Below are positions 27,818 through 37,534 of a DNA stretch of 64,000 nt, piece after piece. The notes beneath the pieces are model-generated. The model saw nothing but the letters and a program-made list of their open reading frames with translations. It was not told where the DNA came from and made no database searches. A program made the translations under genes and the position numbers. This stretch comes from JACKII01 sp963807085 (GTDB lineage Bacteria; Pseudomonadota; Alphaproteobacteria; Bin95), in contig CAWEBB010000024.1 in assembly GCA_963807085.1 (NCBI GenBank), positions 62,001 through 126,000 on the forward strand, read 5' to 3'. How positions within the stretch are numbered: position 1 is the first letter of the stretch; each line of letters begins with the position of its first letter.

Positions 27818-29345
27818 CTACAGCAATCGCCCCTGGCCGCCATTGCGCGGGCCCGACGTCTTTTTCCGCCGCGCCGGCGCCCGCTTTGCTGGAGCCTTGC
27901 CGTCAATCGTAGCACCCCGGCTTTCACCGCCCTTGAACTCCAATGTCACGGCCAACCCCGGCGTCGCCTGGGCGGCCTCCGTCACCGGCCCGTCCGGCCC
28001 GCGCACCAGCACAAAGCCTCGATCGAGCACCCGCTCATAGGAATAGGAATCCAATAGCGCCACGGCGTGGTTAAGCCGCTGTTCCGTATCGTCCAGCCGC
28101 CGCGTCAAGGCAAGGGGCAACCGTCGGCCGGCATCGATCCGGGCAAAGGTCTGCTCGTTGCCCCGCACCGATTGCTGCGCCGCCAGACTCAAGGCCCGGC
28201 TGTTGGCCGCCAGCGACTGCGCCTTCAACGCCAGCGCCTCCCGCGGGTGGCGCAGCTTGGCGGCGGTCGCCTGCACGGTCTGCGCCGCCCCCGTGAGCCG
28301 GGCTCTGAGCGCGAACGCCAGCCGCTCGGTCAGGTCGTCAACCCGCTGGGCGGCCTGCTCCACCAGCGCGACCGGCTCCGGCAGGCCGCGGCCCGCGCTC
28401 TGTACGCGCAGCGCCCGCTCCTCCAGCCCGCGCCGGGCGCTGCCATGCAGGCGGTGGTGCAATTGCGCCAGTGCGGCAATCAGATCGCTCAGCACCGGCA
28501 CCGCGATTTCGGCCGCCGCGGTCGGTGTGGGCGCGCGGCGGTCGGCGGCGAAGTCGATCAAGGTGGTGTCGGTCTCATGCCCGACGGCGGAGATCAGAGG
28601 GATCGCCGAATCCGCCGCGGCGCGCACTACGATCTCTTCGTTAAAGGCCCAAAGGTCCTCCAGCGAGCCGCCGCCGCGGGCAACGATCAGCACATCGGGC
28701 CGCGGCACCGGACCGCTGCCGTCCGGTGGCAGCGCGTTGAAGCCATGGATAGCAGCCGCAACCTGGGCCGCCGCGGCCTCGCCCTGCACCGCGACGGGCC
28801 AGAGCAAAACATGGCGCGGACACCGCTCGCTCAGCCGGTGCAGGATATCGCGGATTACCGCGCCGGTGGGCGAACTGATCACGCCGATCACCGTCGGCAG
28901 GAAGGGTAGCGGCGCCTTGCGCTCCGGCGCGAACAGGCCCTCCGCCGCCAGCATTTTGCGCCGGTCCTCCAGCAGCTTCAGCAGCGCGCCTTCGCCCGCC
29001 ATCTCCATCTGCTCGACCACGATCTGATAGGTGGAGCGGCCGGGATAGGCCGTCACCTTGCCAATCGCGATTACCTCCAGCCCATCCTGCGGCTGGATGC
29101 CCAGGCGGCCGGCCGCACCCCGCCAGCAGACGGCATCGAGCACTGCGTCATCATCTTTCAGGCGAAAATAGAGATGGCCTGAGCCTGCGCGTTTGAAGCC
29201 GGTAATCTCGCCCCGCACGCGCACGCGGCCGAATTCGCCCTCCAGCACGCCCTTGATGGCGCGCGCCAGGTCGCCAACCGAAAATTCCGGCTGGTTGGAG
29301 GCGGGCGGGGCGAGAAGATCGGCGCTTCTGTCGGGTTGGTGTCAT
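27818..29345 (-). pseudogene. xseA: exodeoxyribonuclease VII large subunit XseA, frameshift at the 5' end
   Basis: Body of 476 residues: OB-fold (VRVRGEITGFKRAGSGHLYFRLKDDDAVLDAV), then the catalytic core with VIGVISSPTGAVIRDILHRL, VLIVARGGGSLEDLWAFNEE and SAVGHETDTTLIDFAADRRAPTP, then a coiled-coil tail. The conserved N-terminus (PPASNQPEFSVGDLARAIKG) lies upstream in the same frame, but this stretch begins after a TGA with no ATG. An ATG at 29345 in the neighbouring frame would give M-T-Q-P-D-R-S-A-D-L-L-A if one A were dropped, as in relatives. So either a one-base insertion near 29340 or a GTG start at 29248. With XseB the protein degrades single-stranded DNA. It is divergent from purD. 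Confidence 0.85.
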
Positions 29346-29393
29346 GGAGGCCGATGCTACAAGATTTGCAGCAACTCGACAGGAGCAGCATTC

Positions 29394-30660
29394 GTGAAGT
29401 TTCTCGTTATCGGCGGCGGCGGGCGCGAGCATGCGCTGTGCTGGGCCATCGCCGCATCCCCTTTGTGTGACGCGCTCTATTGCGCGCCCGGCAATGCCGG
29501 CATCGCGCAGGAGGCAACGTGTCTGCCCGATCTCGCCGCCGACGATCTTGACGGCATCGAAGCTTTTGCCCGCGACAACGCCATCGACCTGGTGGTGGTC
29601 GGGCCGGAGGCACCGCTCTGTGCTGGGCTGGTGGACCGGCTGGAGGCGGCCGGCATTTCGGCATTCGGCCCCAGCGCCGCGGCCGCGCAGATCGAGGGCT
29701 CAAAAGGGTTCATGAAAGACCTGTGCGCCAAATATCGGCGTGCCCTACGGCCGCCTATAGGCGGTTTACGGACCCGGAAGCGGCCAAGGCCTATGTCGAG
29801 GCCCAGCCGGGCCGGGTGGTGGTGAAGGCGGATGGCCTCGCCGCCGGCAAGGGCGTGCTAATCCCCGAAACGACAGCGGAAGCCGTCGCTGCCATCGACC
29901 AGGCCATGACCGACCGGGTGTTCGGGGAGGCCGGGGCCGAGATCGTGGTCGAAGAGTTCATGGAAGGCGAGGAAGCCAGTTTCTTCGCGCTCGTCGACGG
30001 CAAGACCGCGCTGCCCTTCGGCACGGCCCGCGACCACAAGCGCGCCGGCGACGGCGATACCGGCCCCAATACCGGCGGCATGGGCGCCTATTCGCCCGCG
30101 CCAAGGTGGACGAAGCCATGCGCGAGCGCATCATGGCCGAGATCATTAATCCCGTCGTCGCCGGCATGGCGGCGGAGGGCGCGCCCTATAAGGGCATTCT
30201 CTATGCCGGCCTGATGCTGACCGCCGATGGTCCCAAGGTAATCGAGTTCAATTGCCGCCTGGGCGACCCGGAGGCGCAGGTACTGTTGCCCCGGCTGCAA
30301 TCCGACCTGGTGCCCGCCATGTTCGCCGCGCGCGACGGCCTGCTCGATCAGTTCGACCTGCGCTGGTACGAGGACGAGGCGGCGGTCTGTGTGGTGATGG
30401 CGGCGAACGGCTACCCCGGCAGCTATGAGAAGGGCACGGAGATCAAGGGCCTGGAGGACTTGACAGGGCGGCTCGACGTGGTCCCGTTCCACGCCGGAAC
30501 CAAGGCGATGGAGAAGCGCCTGCTGGCGGCGGCGGCCGCGTGCTGGGCATCACCGGCATCGGCGATACTATTCAGGCGGCGCGCGCCCGGGCCTATGACG
30601 CCATCGCCAAGATCGACTGGCCGGAAGGCTTTTGCCGCCAGCGACATCGCCGATATATAA
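29394..30660 (+). pseudogene. purD: phosphoribosylamine-glycine ligase PurD, several frameshifts
   Basis: ATP-grasp enzyme of purine synthesis (PRA + glycine + ATP to GAR). The start GTG at 29394 follows AGGAG by 9 bases and gives MKFLVIGGGGREHALCWAI. Pieces of the right order appear in changing frames: VGPEAPLCAGLVD and GSKGFMKDLCAKY; then PTAAYRRFTDPEAAKAYV, VVVKADGLAAGKGV and RDHKRAGDGDTGPNTGGMGAYSP; then MRERIMAEIINPV, YAGLMLTADGPKVIEFNCRLGDPEAQV; then VLGITGIGDTIQAARARAYDAI; and ASDIADI at the end. Breaks lie near 29745 (two), 30104, 30535 and 30630. purD is needed for purine prototrophy, so so many one-base indels suggest sequence errors. Confidence 0.85.
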
Positions 30661-30681
30661 AGATACTTCAAGAAAGGCTAC

Positions 30682-31260
30682 ATGAAAATTGGCATCGTAT
30701 CCGACATTCACGGCAATTTGCCGGGACTCTTGAAGGCCGTCGAGCTGATGGGGCCGGTTGACGAAATCGTATGCCTCGGCGACAGCATCTACGACTACCG
30801 CTTTTCCAACGAGGTGGTCGGCTGGCTGCGGGAAAACCGACATCCCCACGATCCTCGGCAATCACGAATGGGGCTTTCTTGGCCCCCAGGGCGAGCGGGC
30901 GAGGGCGGCCGGCTTCGGTTGACCAGGAGTTGGTCGGCTGGCTGGCGGCGCAGCCCGACAGCCTGGAACTGACGCGGGCGGACAAGCGCCTGCTGCTGGT
31001 GCATTCGACGCCCTGGCAGCCCTATGGCGAGTATGTGCTGCCCGGCACGCGCGAGCTTCAGCGCTTTGACGAGGCCGACAGCCGATATCGTGCTGTACGG
31101 GCATACGCACCAGCAAACGGCGGAGTGGGCTGGCGAGACACTGGTCGTCAACCCGGGTTCGGCGGGCGACGCGCGCGATCCGCGCAACGGCCGTCGGTTA
31201 AGCTGTGCGGTACTGGACCTTGCCCAGGGCGAGGTGCGGATTATCGACTACAGCGTTTGA
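30682..31260 (+). pseudogene. YfcE/MJ0936-type metallophosphoesterase, three frameshifts
   Basis: Joined length about 192 residues. Motifs in order: MKIGIVSDIHGNLPGL (D-x-H), VDEIVCLGDSIYDY (GD), ILGNHEWGFLG (GNHE), LLLVHSTPW (H) and VLYGHTHQQTAEW (GHTH), then NPGSAGDARDPRNGR. These are the full set of dimetal ligands of the family of small phosphodiesterases. Single extra bases near 30843, 30921 and 31081 shift the frame; together they restore it, and the total length is divisible by three once removed. It follows purD by 21 bases on the same strand. Confidence 0.8.
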
Positions 31261-31272
31261 TCGCGACCCGAT

Positions 31273-31833
31273 CTACAGGCCAAGCACCCGCAGCTTCGGC
31301 CATTGCGCCGTCCAGGCCTTGCGCCGGATGCGCTCGCGATAGATTGCCCGCCGCTTCGTCGCGAAACATTGGGCCGGGCTGCACCCGCAAGCTCATTAAA
31401 TCCCCAACACCCAGCGGCGCGTTGATCTGCAGCCGGTCCAGCCGGTCCAGCGCCAGGCCGGTGGCCGTCGGCGTCTCCACCCAATGGCACATGGCATGCG
31501 CGGACGAGCAGAACGGCGCGAAGCCGTTCACATGATGCATGCGCGCCTGGTTGCGCGCCTGCCAGCAGTGTTGTGGCAACGCTTGGGTGAGAGTGGCTTC
31601 CAGCGCCTGCTCGTCATAGGCATCGTCCGGCGCGTTGCGGAAAAACAGCACGTCCACATCGGCAAGCGGCGTTGGCTCGGCATAGCCGTGCAGCAGGTCC
31701 CAGACGGCGTTGCGCACAAAGCCGGCGGCGACCCAGCAGTCTGGCAGCCGCAAGTCCCGCACCGCCCGCAGCACGTCCCATTGCCATTCAGCGGCAACGG
31801 CTTGGCGATCAGGTGGGGGACAGGTTTGGACAT
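31273..31833 (-). pseudogene. nucleotidyltransferase family protein (NTP_transf_6 type), frameshifted
   Basis: Core seen in one frame: DVLRAVRDLRLPDCWVAAGFVRNAVWDLLHGY, then PLADVDVLFFRNAPDDAYDEQALEATL with the D-x-D of the transferase site, NGFAPFCSSAHAMCHWVETPTATGL, and INAPLGVGDLMSLRVQPGPMF. The family C-terminus, AIYRERIRRKAWTAQWPKLRVLGL, follows in another frame and ends at the TAG at 31273; one extra base near 31352 explains it. The N-terminus is also uncertain: ATG 31833 (MSKPVPHLIA) is in a different frame from the core. These small enzymes act on unknown substrates. It converges with the phosphoesterase gene. Confidence 0.7.
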
Positions 31834-31924
31834 GGCAATGGTCCCTCAGCGATAGTCCTGTGCATTCCCGGCCGCCGCGAAGTGGCGAGCCGGGACCGCG
31901 TCCGAGCATGCCTCACCAAAGCGG

Positions 31925-31954
31925 CCCCGGCCCATGCCTTCGGCATGGCCGGGG
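31925..31954. terminator. GC-rich hairpin after pheT
   Basis: CCCCGGCCCATGCC and GGCATGGCCGGGG pair with one bulged base around a TTC loop, 15 bases past the pheT stop on the minus strand. No T-run follows, so it may be a terminator or simply a transcript-end hairpin. Confidence 0.45.
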
Positions 31955-31968
31955 ATGCACTGGATGGG

Positions 31969-34376
31969 CTAGCCCCGCAACTTCCCGCCCGTCGCCTTCT
32001 CCACCGCGGCGACGATCTTGGCGCCCAGCGCCTCGATCTGTTCGTCGGTCAGTGTCGCCTCGCGCGGCTGATAGGTGACGGCGACGGCGAGCGACTTCTG
32101 GCCCTCCGGCACGCCCTGGCCGGTATAAAGGTCGAAAACCGCCGCATCGGCGATCATCGCCTTGTCGGCGCCGCGCACGGCGCGCAGCAACGCTTCGGCC
32201 GCAACGCCTTCGTCCACCAGGAACGCGAAATCCCGCTCGACCGGCAGCAGCGCCTCCGTCTTCAGCAACGGCCGCGCCTTGCCGCCCTTCGCACGCGGTA
32301 CCGGGATAAGATCCAGGAAACATTCGAAGCCCGCAACCGGTCCGTCCAGATCAAAGTCGCGCAGGATGGCCGGATGCAGCGTGCCGAACGTCGCCAGCAC
32401 ATTCTTGCCGAGCCGGATCGAGCCCGATTGGCCGCGGATGATACCAGCCGGGCGCCTCAGCCGCGATCTGCACGTTGGCGACCGGCGCACCTGCCGCTTC
32501 CAGAGCCGCCAGCGCGTCGGCCTTGGCGTCGAAGGCGTCCACGGCGCGCGGGCTCTCCGCCCAGTGGCGCGGGCCGGTCTGGCCGAAGCGGATGCCGCTC
32601 GCCATCAGATCCTGGCCGGTGGGGGAGGGGTCCCGGTATTGCGGCCCCACTTCGAACAGGCCGGCGGAGCGCTGGCCCTGGTTGCGGTTGCGCATCGCCG
32701 CATCCAGCAGGTTCGGCAGGATCGAGGGCCGCATCTGGTCCAGTTCGGCGGAGATCGGATTGGCCACCGTCAGCGTTTCATCGCCGCCGCCGAACTTTCG
32801 CCGACGGCGTCTTTGGCATGAAGGAGAAGGTCACGCATTCCATCAGGCCGCGCACGGCGAGCGCCCGGCGGGCGCGCGGGCGGCGGGCCTGGGTCTCGCT
32901 GACGGCAGGCAGCGGCAGCACGGTCGGGCGGGGCAGGGGGGTAATCGGGATGGCGTCATAGCCATGCACGCGGATCACCTCTTCGACCAGGTCGGCCTCG
33001 CCGTGCACGTCCGGCCGCCAGGAGGGCGGCGAGACGCGGATGCCGTCATTGCGGAACTCCCAGCCGAAGCCCAGCGGGTCAACGTGCGCTCCGCTTCGTC
33101 CGCGGGCCACCTCGACGGCGGTCAGTTCCTTCACCCGCTGCGGGCGGAAGGGATAGGAGCGCTGCCATTCCGGCTCCTCGCCCGCGATCACCAATTCCGA
33201 CGCCTCGCCGCCGCAAAGCTCCAGGATCATGGCCGTGGCGGCCTCCGCGCCGGGGATCAGCGAGCTGCGGATCGACGCCGCGCTCGAACCGGTAGCGGGC
33301 ATCGGAGTGGATGCCGAGCTTGCGGCCGGTCGCGGCGGTGCGCACCGGATCGAACCAGCGCGCTTTCGATGAAGACGTTAACGCGTCTCCTCGGTGCAGC
33401 CCGACAGCCTCGCCGCCCATGATGCCGCCGAACGCTTCGCCGAGCTTCTCGTCGGCGATCATGCACATGGTGTCGTCGGCGAGTAGTATTCCTTGCCGTC
33501 CAGCGCCAGTAATTTCTCGCCATCGCGGGCGAAGCGCACATGAATGTCGCCATGCACCTTGTCCGCATCGAACACGTGCAGCGGGCGGGCCCGGTCCAAG
33601 GTGAAATAGTTGGTGATGTCCACCAGCGCCGAGATCGGCCGCAGGCCGATGGCTTTCAGCCGCTGTTGCAGCCAGGCGGGGGAGGGGCCGTTCTTCACGC
33701 CGCGGACATAGCGGCCGACGAACATGGGGCAGGCGTCGCCCGCCTCCAGATGCACCTGGATCGGCGAGACGAACGCGCCGGGCACCGTGCCGGTATAGCG
33801 CGGCTCGGCTTCAGCGTGCCGAGGCCGGCGGCGGCCAGGTCGCGGGCGATGCCGCGGATGCCGGCGCAGTCGCCGCGGTTCGGCGTCAGGCCGATCTCCA
33901 CGACGGGATCGTCCAGGCCCATGACCTTCGCGAACGGCGTGCCGACGGGCGGATCCTGCTCGGTCAGGTCGATGATGCCCTCGTGCTCGTCGGAAAGCTG
34001 CAACTCCCGCTCGGAGACCAGCATGCCGCTGGAAGCCTGCGCCGCGGATTTCGGCGGCTTTCAGCGTGATGCCGGTGCCGGGAATATAGGTGCCTTCCGG
34101 CGCGAACACGCCCTTCATGCCGGTGCGGGCGTTCGGGGCGCCGCAGACCACCTGGACCTCGCCGTCGGCGGTCTGTACGCGGCAGACGCGCAGGCGGTCG
34201 GCATTCGGGTGCTGCTTCGCCTCGATCACATAGGCGACGGTGAACGAAGCCAGTGCTGCGGCGGGTCGGTGACGCCGTCTACCTCCAGCCCTAGCATGGT
34301 GAGGCGCGTCGCAGATTTCGTCCAGAGAGGCATCCGTCTCCAGATGCTCTTTCAGCCAGCCGAGCGTGAATTTCAT
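31969..34376 (-). pseudogene. pheT: phenylalanyl-tRNA synthetase beta subunit PheT, many frameshifts
   Basis: About 800 residues of PheT are present in order but spread over changing frames. N-terminus MKFTLGWLKEHLETDASLDEI; tRNA-binding domain AKQHPNADRLRVCRVQT and QVVCGAPNARTGM; then ELQLSDEHEGIIDL and GLTPNRGDCAGIRGIARDLAAAG; B3/4 region GLRPISALVDITNYFTLDRARPLHVFDADK; DARYRFERGVDP; B5 region PFRPQRVKEL...EVIRVHGYDAIP; core MRPSILPNLLDAAMRNRNQG and LFEVGPQYRD; C-terminal anticodon-binding-like domain FDLYTGQGVPEGQKSLAVAVTYQP. Start ATG 34376 overlaps the pheS stop by four bases. An essential gene with this many indels must be a sequence-quality problem or a second copy exists. Confidence 0.85.
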
Positions 34377-35454
34377 CGGGCGAGCCCTCCCAGCAGGCTC
34401 GGCACATCCAGCGGCATGAAGCCGTAATGACGCAGCCAGCGCAGGTCGCTGTCATACATGGTGCGCAGGTCCGGGATGCCGTATTTCAGCATGGCGATGC
34501 GCTCGATCCCCATGCCGAAGGCCCAGCCCTGATACCTGGTCGAATCGATGCCGCAGTATTCCAGCACCTTCGGGTGCACCATGCCGGAGCCGAGAATCTC
34601 CAGCCAGTCGCCGCCCGCGCCGATGGTCAGCCCGCCGCCCTCGCGCGAGCAGCCGATGTCCACTTCCGCGCTTGGCTCCGTGAAGGGGAAGTGCTGTTGC
34701 GGAAACGCACCGGCAGGTCGTCGATGCCGAAAAAGGCGCGGCAGAACTCGATCAGCGTGCCCTTCAGGTGGCCCATATGGGTCGTCTCGTCCACCACCAG
34801 CCCCTCCACCTGGTGGAACATGGGCGAGTGGGTCGCGTCGTGGTCGCTGCGGAAGGTGCGGCCCGGCACGATGATGCGGATCGGCGGCTTCTGGCTCAGC
34901 ATGGTGCGGATCTGCACCGGCGAGGTGTGGGTGCGCAGCACCGGTGCGCTCGCCTTCGGCGTTCTCCCGCAGATAGAAGGTGTCCATCTCCTGGCGCGCC
35001 GGATGCTCCTCCGGAATGTTCAGCGCGGTGAAATTGTGCCAGTCATCCTCGATATCCGGCCCCTCGGCGACGCGAAAGCCCATCTCGCCGAAGATTGCGA
35101 CGAGCTCGTCCCAGGTCTGCATCAGGGGGTGCAGGCGGCCTTCCGGCTGCGGGCGCACCGGCAGAGTAATGTCCACCCGTTCCGTGAGCCAGCCGCTCTT
35201 CCAGTTCGACCGTGGCCAGCGCCGCTTTCCGCGCTTCTAATGCCGCCGAGACCTCGTCTTTCAGCGCATTGAACGCTTGGCCCGCGGCGCGCGCGCTCGT
35301 CGGGCGCCATTTTGCCGAGCGACTTCATCTGCTCGGTGATCGCGCCTTTGCGGCCGAGCGCCGAGACGCGTACCTCTTCCAGCGCCGCGGATGACGCGGC
35401 GGCCTCTACCTGCGCGAGGAGCGATTCGCGCAGCTGTTCGATGGCGGTAGCCAT
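34373..35454 (-). pseudogene. pheS: phenylalanyl-tRNA synthetase alpha subunit PheS, several frameshifts
   Basis: About 360 residues when joined. Start ATG 35454 (MATAIEQLRESLLAQVEAAASSAALEEVRVSALGRKGAITEQMKSLGKM region) with GGAGAG about 9 bases upstream. Then, in other frames, HPLMQTWDELVAIFGEMGFRVAEGPDIEDDWHNFTALNIPEEHPARQ, motif 2 GRTFRSDHDATHSPMFHQVEGLVVDE, FFGIDDLPVRFR, and motif 3 WAFGMGIERIAMLKYGIPDLRTMYDSDLRWLRHYG in the first frame again. It charges tRNA-Phe together with PheT. Breaks occur near 35290, 35190, 34940 and 34700. Overlap with pheT shows the normal pheST operon. Confidence 0.87.
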
Positions 35455-35615
35455 GAGAACAACTCTCCAGTAATGGGTTCGCAGGGTTTGTTGCGCCAGA
35501 AAGCTTTCGGAGCAAGAGACGAATTGCTGCGGACGTTCGCCAGCCTTGCCGCGCGGCACCATGATGACTAGCTTTGCCCCGACCTGACAGAGCTTCCCCT
35601 AGTGAGTGCGCCGCG

Positions 35616-35915
35616 ATGGATGTGATCATGATACCACTTTTCAATATCCTCTCGACCGTCATATCGATTTACATCTGGATCATCATCATCGGCGCGATCC
35701 TGACTTGGCTTGTCCAGTTCAACGTGGTGAACACCAGCAACCAGCTTGTCTATATGATTGGCAATTTTTGCTTCCGCCTGACCGAGCCGGCATTGCGCCC
35801 GATACGCAATTTCCTGCCTAACCTGGGCGGGATCGATCTCTCGCCCGTCGTCCTCATCCTCGGCCTGATCTTCCTGCGGGATGTGCTGGCGCGGATCGTG
35901 ATGAGCGGGGTCTGA
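35616..35915 (+). CDS. YggT family membrane protein
   Basis: 99 residues with two hydrophobic segments (about 5-35 and 75-97) around the conserved loop NQLVYMIGNFCFRLTEPALRPIRNFLPNLGGIDLSPVV, where the P-x-R-x-x-x-P signature of YggT is plain. Inner membrane; linked in other bacteria to cell division and osmotic fitness, with no known activity. Start ATG 35616 chosen as homology begins at MDVIMIPLFN. Five bases separate it from the DUF167 gene, which in turn overlaps folD: a frequent alphaproteobacterial order. Divergent from pheS. Confidence 0.9.
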   Translation: MDVIMIPLFNILSTVISIYIWIIIIGAILTWLVQFNVVNTSNQLVYMIGNFCFRLTEPALRPIRNFLPNLGGIDLSPVVLILGLIFLRDVLARIVMSGV

Positions 35916-35920
35916 ACTCG

Positions 35921-36223
35921 ATGCCCGTCACTGCAGGCGCGGGCGAGGTGCGGCTGGCGGTGCGCGTCACGCCGGGCGCCAGCAAAGACGAGCTTGGAGG
36001 GGTTGTGGCCGACAGTGCGGGGAAAATATGGTTGCGCATCAGGCTTTCCGCGCCGCCGGTGGACGGCAAGGCCAACCAGGCCCTGGTGAAGTTTCTGGCC
36101 AAGCAGTGGCGCGTGCCGAAATCCGCCATCGCCATCACGAGCGGCGCGGCATCCCGCAACAAAGTTCTCACCATTCGCGGTGATGCGGCTGTGCTCGCCG
36201 CCGCTATCGAGGCAGAGCTATGA
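35921..36223 (+). CDS. DUF167 (YggU) family protein
   Basis: 100 residues with the family pattern RLAVRVTPGASKDEL, IWLRIRLSAPPVDGKANQALVKFLAK, then GAASRNKVLTIRGD. Small soluble alpha/beta protein of unknown function, often found beside YggT as here. The stop overlaps the folD start by four bases (ATGA), so it is translationally coupled to it. Confidence 0.92.
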   Translation: MPVTAGAGEVRLAVRVTPGASKDELGGVVADSAGKIWLRIRLSAPPVDGKANQALVKFLAKQWRVPKSAIAITSGAASRNKVLTIRGDAAVLAAAIEAEL

Positions 36224-37104
36224 GTGCAGAACGGATAGACGGGAAGGCGGTGGCGCAGGCGCTGCGGGACAAGGTGGCGGAGGCCGTCAGCAGCCTGACG
36301 GTCAAGCCGGGCCTGGCGGTGGTTCTGGTCGGCGATGACCCCGCGAGCGACGTCTATGTCCGCAACAAGGTCAAGGCTTGCGAGGAGGCCGGCATCGCCT
36401 CCTTCCATCATCGGCTGGGGGCGGAGACGGGGCAGGCCGAGTTGGTGCGCCTGCTGGGCCGGTTGAATGCCGACCCCGCCGTGCATGGTATCCTCGTGCA
36501 ACTGCCGCTGCCGGATCATGTCGACGAGCAGACGGTCATCGAACGGATCTCCCCGGAAAAGGACGTAGACGGCTTCCATCCGGTCAATGTCGGGCGGTTG
36601 TCGCTGGGGTTGCCCGCCCTGGAGCCCTGTACGCCTCGCGGCTGCATGATCCTGGCAGAGACCGTGTGCCGGGATCTGACCGGCTTCCACGCGGTGGTGC
36701 TGGGCCGTTCCAACATTGTCGGCAAGCCGATGGCGCAGATGCTGCTGGCGGCGAACTGCACCGTGACAATCGCGCACTCCCGCACCTGTAACCTGGCGGA
36801 TGTGAGCAGAGGCGCGGACCTGCTGGTCGCGGCCGTCGGGCGGCCGCAAATGGTGCGAGGTGACTGGATCAAGCCCGGCGCCATCGTGATCGACGTCGGC
36901 ATCAACCGTGTACCTCGCGAAGACGGCAGCGGCAAAAATCGATTGGTCGGCGACGTGCACTACGCAGAGGCGGCGGCGGTTGCGGGCGCTCTCACGCCGG
37001 TACCCGGCGGCGTCGGACCGATGACCATCGCCTGTCTGTTGCGCAACACCGTGATCGCCGCGTGCCGTGCGGCGCGGCTGGAGGTGCCGGCTGCGTTGGA
37101 TTAG
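36220..37104 (+). CDS. folD: bifunctional methylenetetrahydrofolate dehydrogenase/cyclohydrolase FolD
   Basis: 294 residues. Both activities' signatures are visible: YVRNKVKACEEAGI with the catalytic Lys50, HGILVQLPLPDHVDEQTVIERISPEKDVDGFHPVNVGRL, the NADP fold AVVLGRSNIVGKPMAQMLL, and PVPGGVGPMTIACLLRNT near the C-terminus. It interconverts 5,10-methylene-, methenyl- and 10-formyl-THF, supplying one-carbon units for purines among others. Last gene of the yggT-DUF167-folD run. Intact, in contrast to the frameshifted genes just upstream. Confidence 0.95.
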   Translation: MSAERIDGKAVAQALRDKVAEAVSSLTVKPGLAVVLVGDDPASDVYVRNKVKACEEAGIASFHHRLGAETGQAELVRLLGRLNADPAVHGILVQLPLPDHVDEQTVIERISPEKDVDGFHPVNVGRLSLGLPALEPCTPRGCMILAETVCRDLTGFHAVVLGRSNIVGKPMAQMLLAANCTVTIAHSRTCNLADVSRGADLLVAAVGRPQMVRGDWIKPGAIVIDVGINRVPREDGSGKNRLVGDVHYAEAAAVAGALTPVPGGVGPMTIACLLRNTVIAACRAARLEVPAALD

Positions 37105-37237
37105 AGGCCATACGGCAAAGCGGGAAAAAAGGTATCCTATCATTACTGCCTTTGACATCCGAGCGATGGAGAGTAGATGCTGTGGTTAAGAAAGTTGGCC
37201 GGCCGGTCAACGAGCGCGCAAATAGCTTAGGTGTGTC

Positions 37238-37534
37238 ATGGGAATTGTGCCCTTGCTCCTGTCGGTCATGATATTGGCTGCCGCTAGTTCTTATACGGTG
37301 GGTGCTAACGCCCAAATTCTGTGTAATGAACCACTGCCGCCAATTTGCCTGGACGACGGCGCAACTTTTGACAATGTGGGCGCGAGCCGCCGTTGTCTCT
37401 CCGATATCGAAACATATGCAGAGAAGTTGCAGGAATATATCGATTGCAGCCGCGAAAAGCTTGAAAAGGCCATCAGCGACAAGGAATCGGCAGAGAAACG
37501 GGTGAAAGACATTGAAAAATCGATCGATCAATAG
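37238..37534 (+). CDS. small predicted secreted protein with a coiled coil
   Basis: 98 residues I do not recognise. A hydrophobic N-terminus (MGIVPLLLSVMILAAASSYTVGANA) looks like a signal peptide cleaved before QILCNEPLPPICLDDG. The mature part has four cysteines (LCNE, ICLD, RRCLSD, DCSREK) that could form disulfides, then a heptad-like helix rich in Glu and Lys (EKLQEYIDCSREKLEKAISDKESAEKR). GC content is visibly lower than that of its neighbours, a possible sign of acquisition. It stands alone after folD. Probably a real exported protein, function unknown. Confidence 0.5.
   Translation: MGIVPLLLSVMILAAASSYTVGANAQILCNEPLPPICLDDGATFDNVGASRRCLSDIETYAEKLQEYIDCSREKLEKAISDKESAEKRVKDIEKSIDQ

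Noticed and set aside
35455..35615. possible T-box or attenuator upstream of pheS
   Set aside because: No Phe-rich leader peptide and no paired terminator/antiterminator stems found in the 160 bases.
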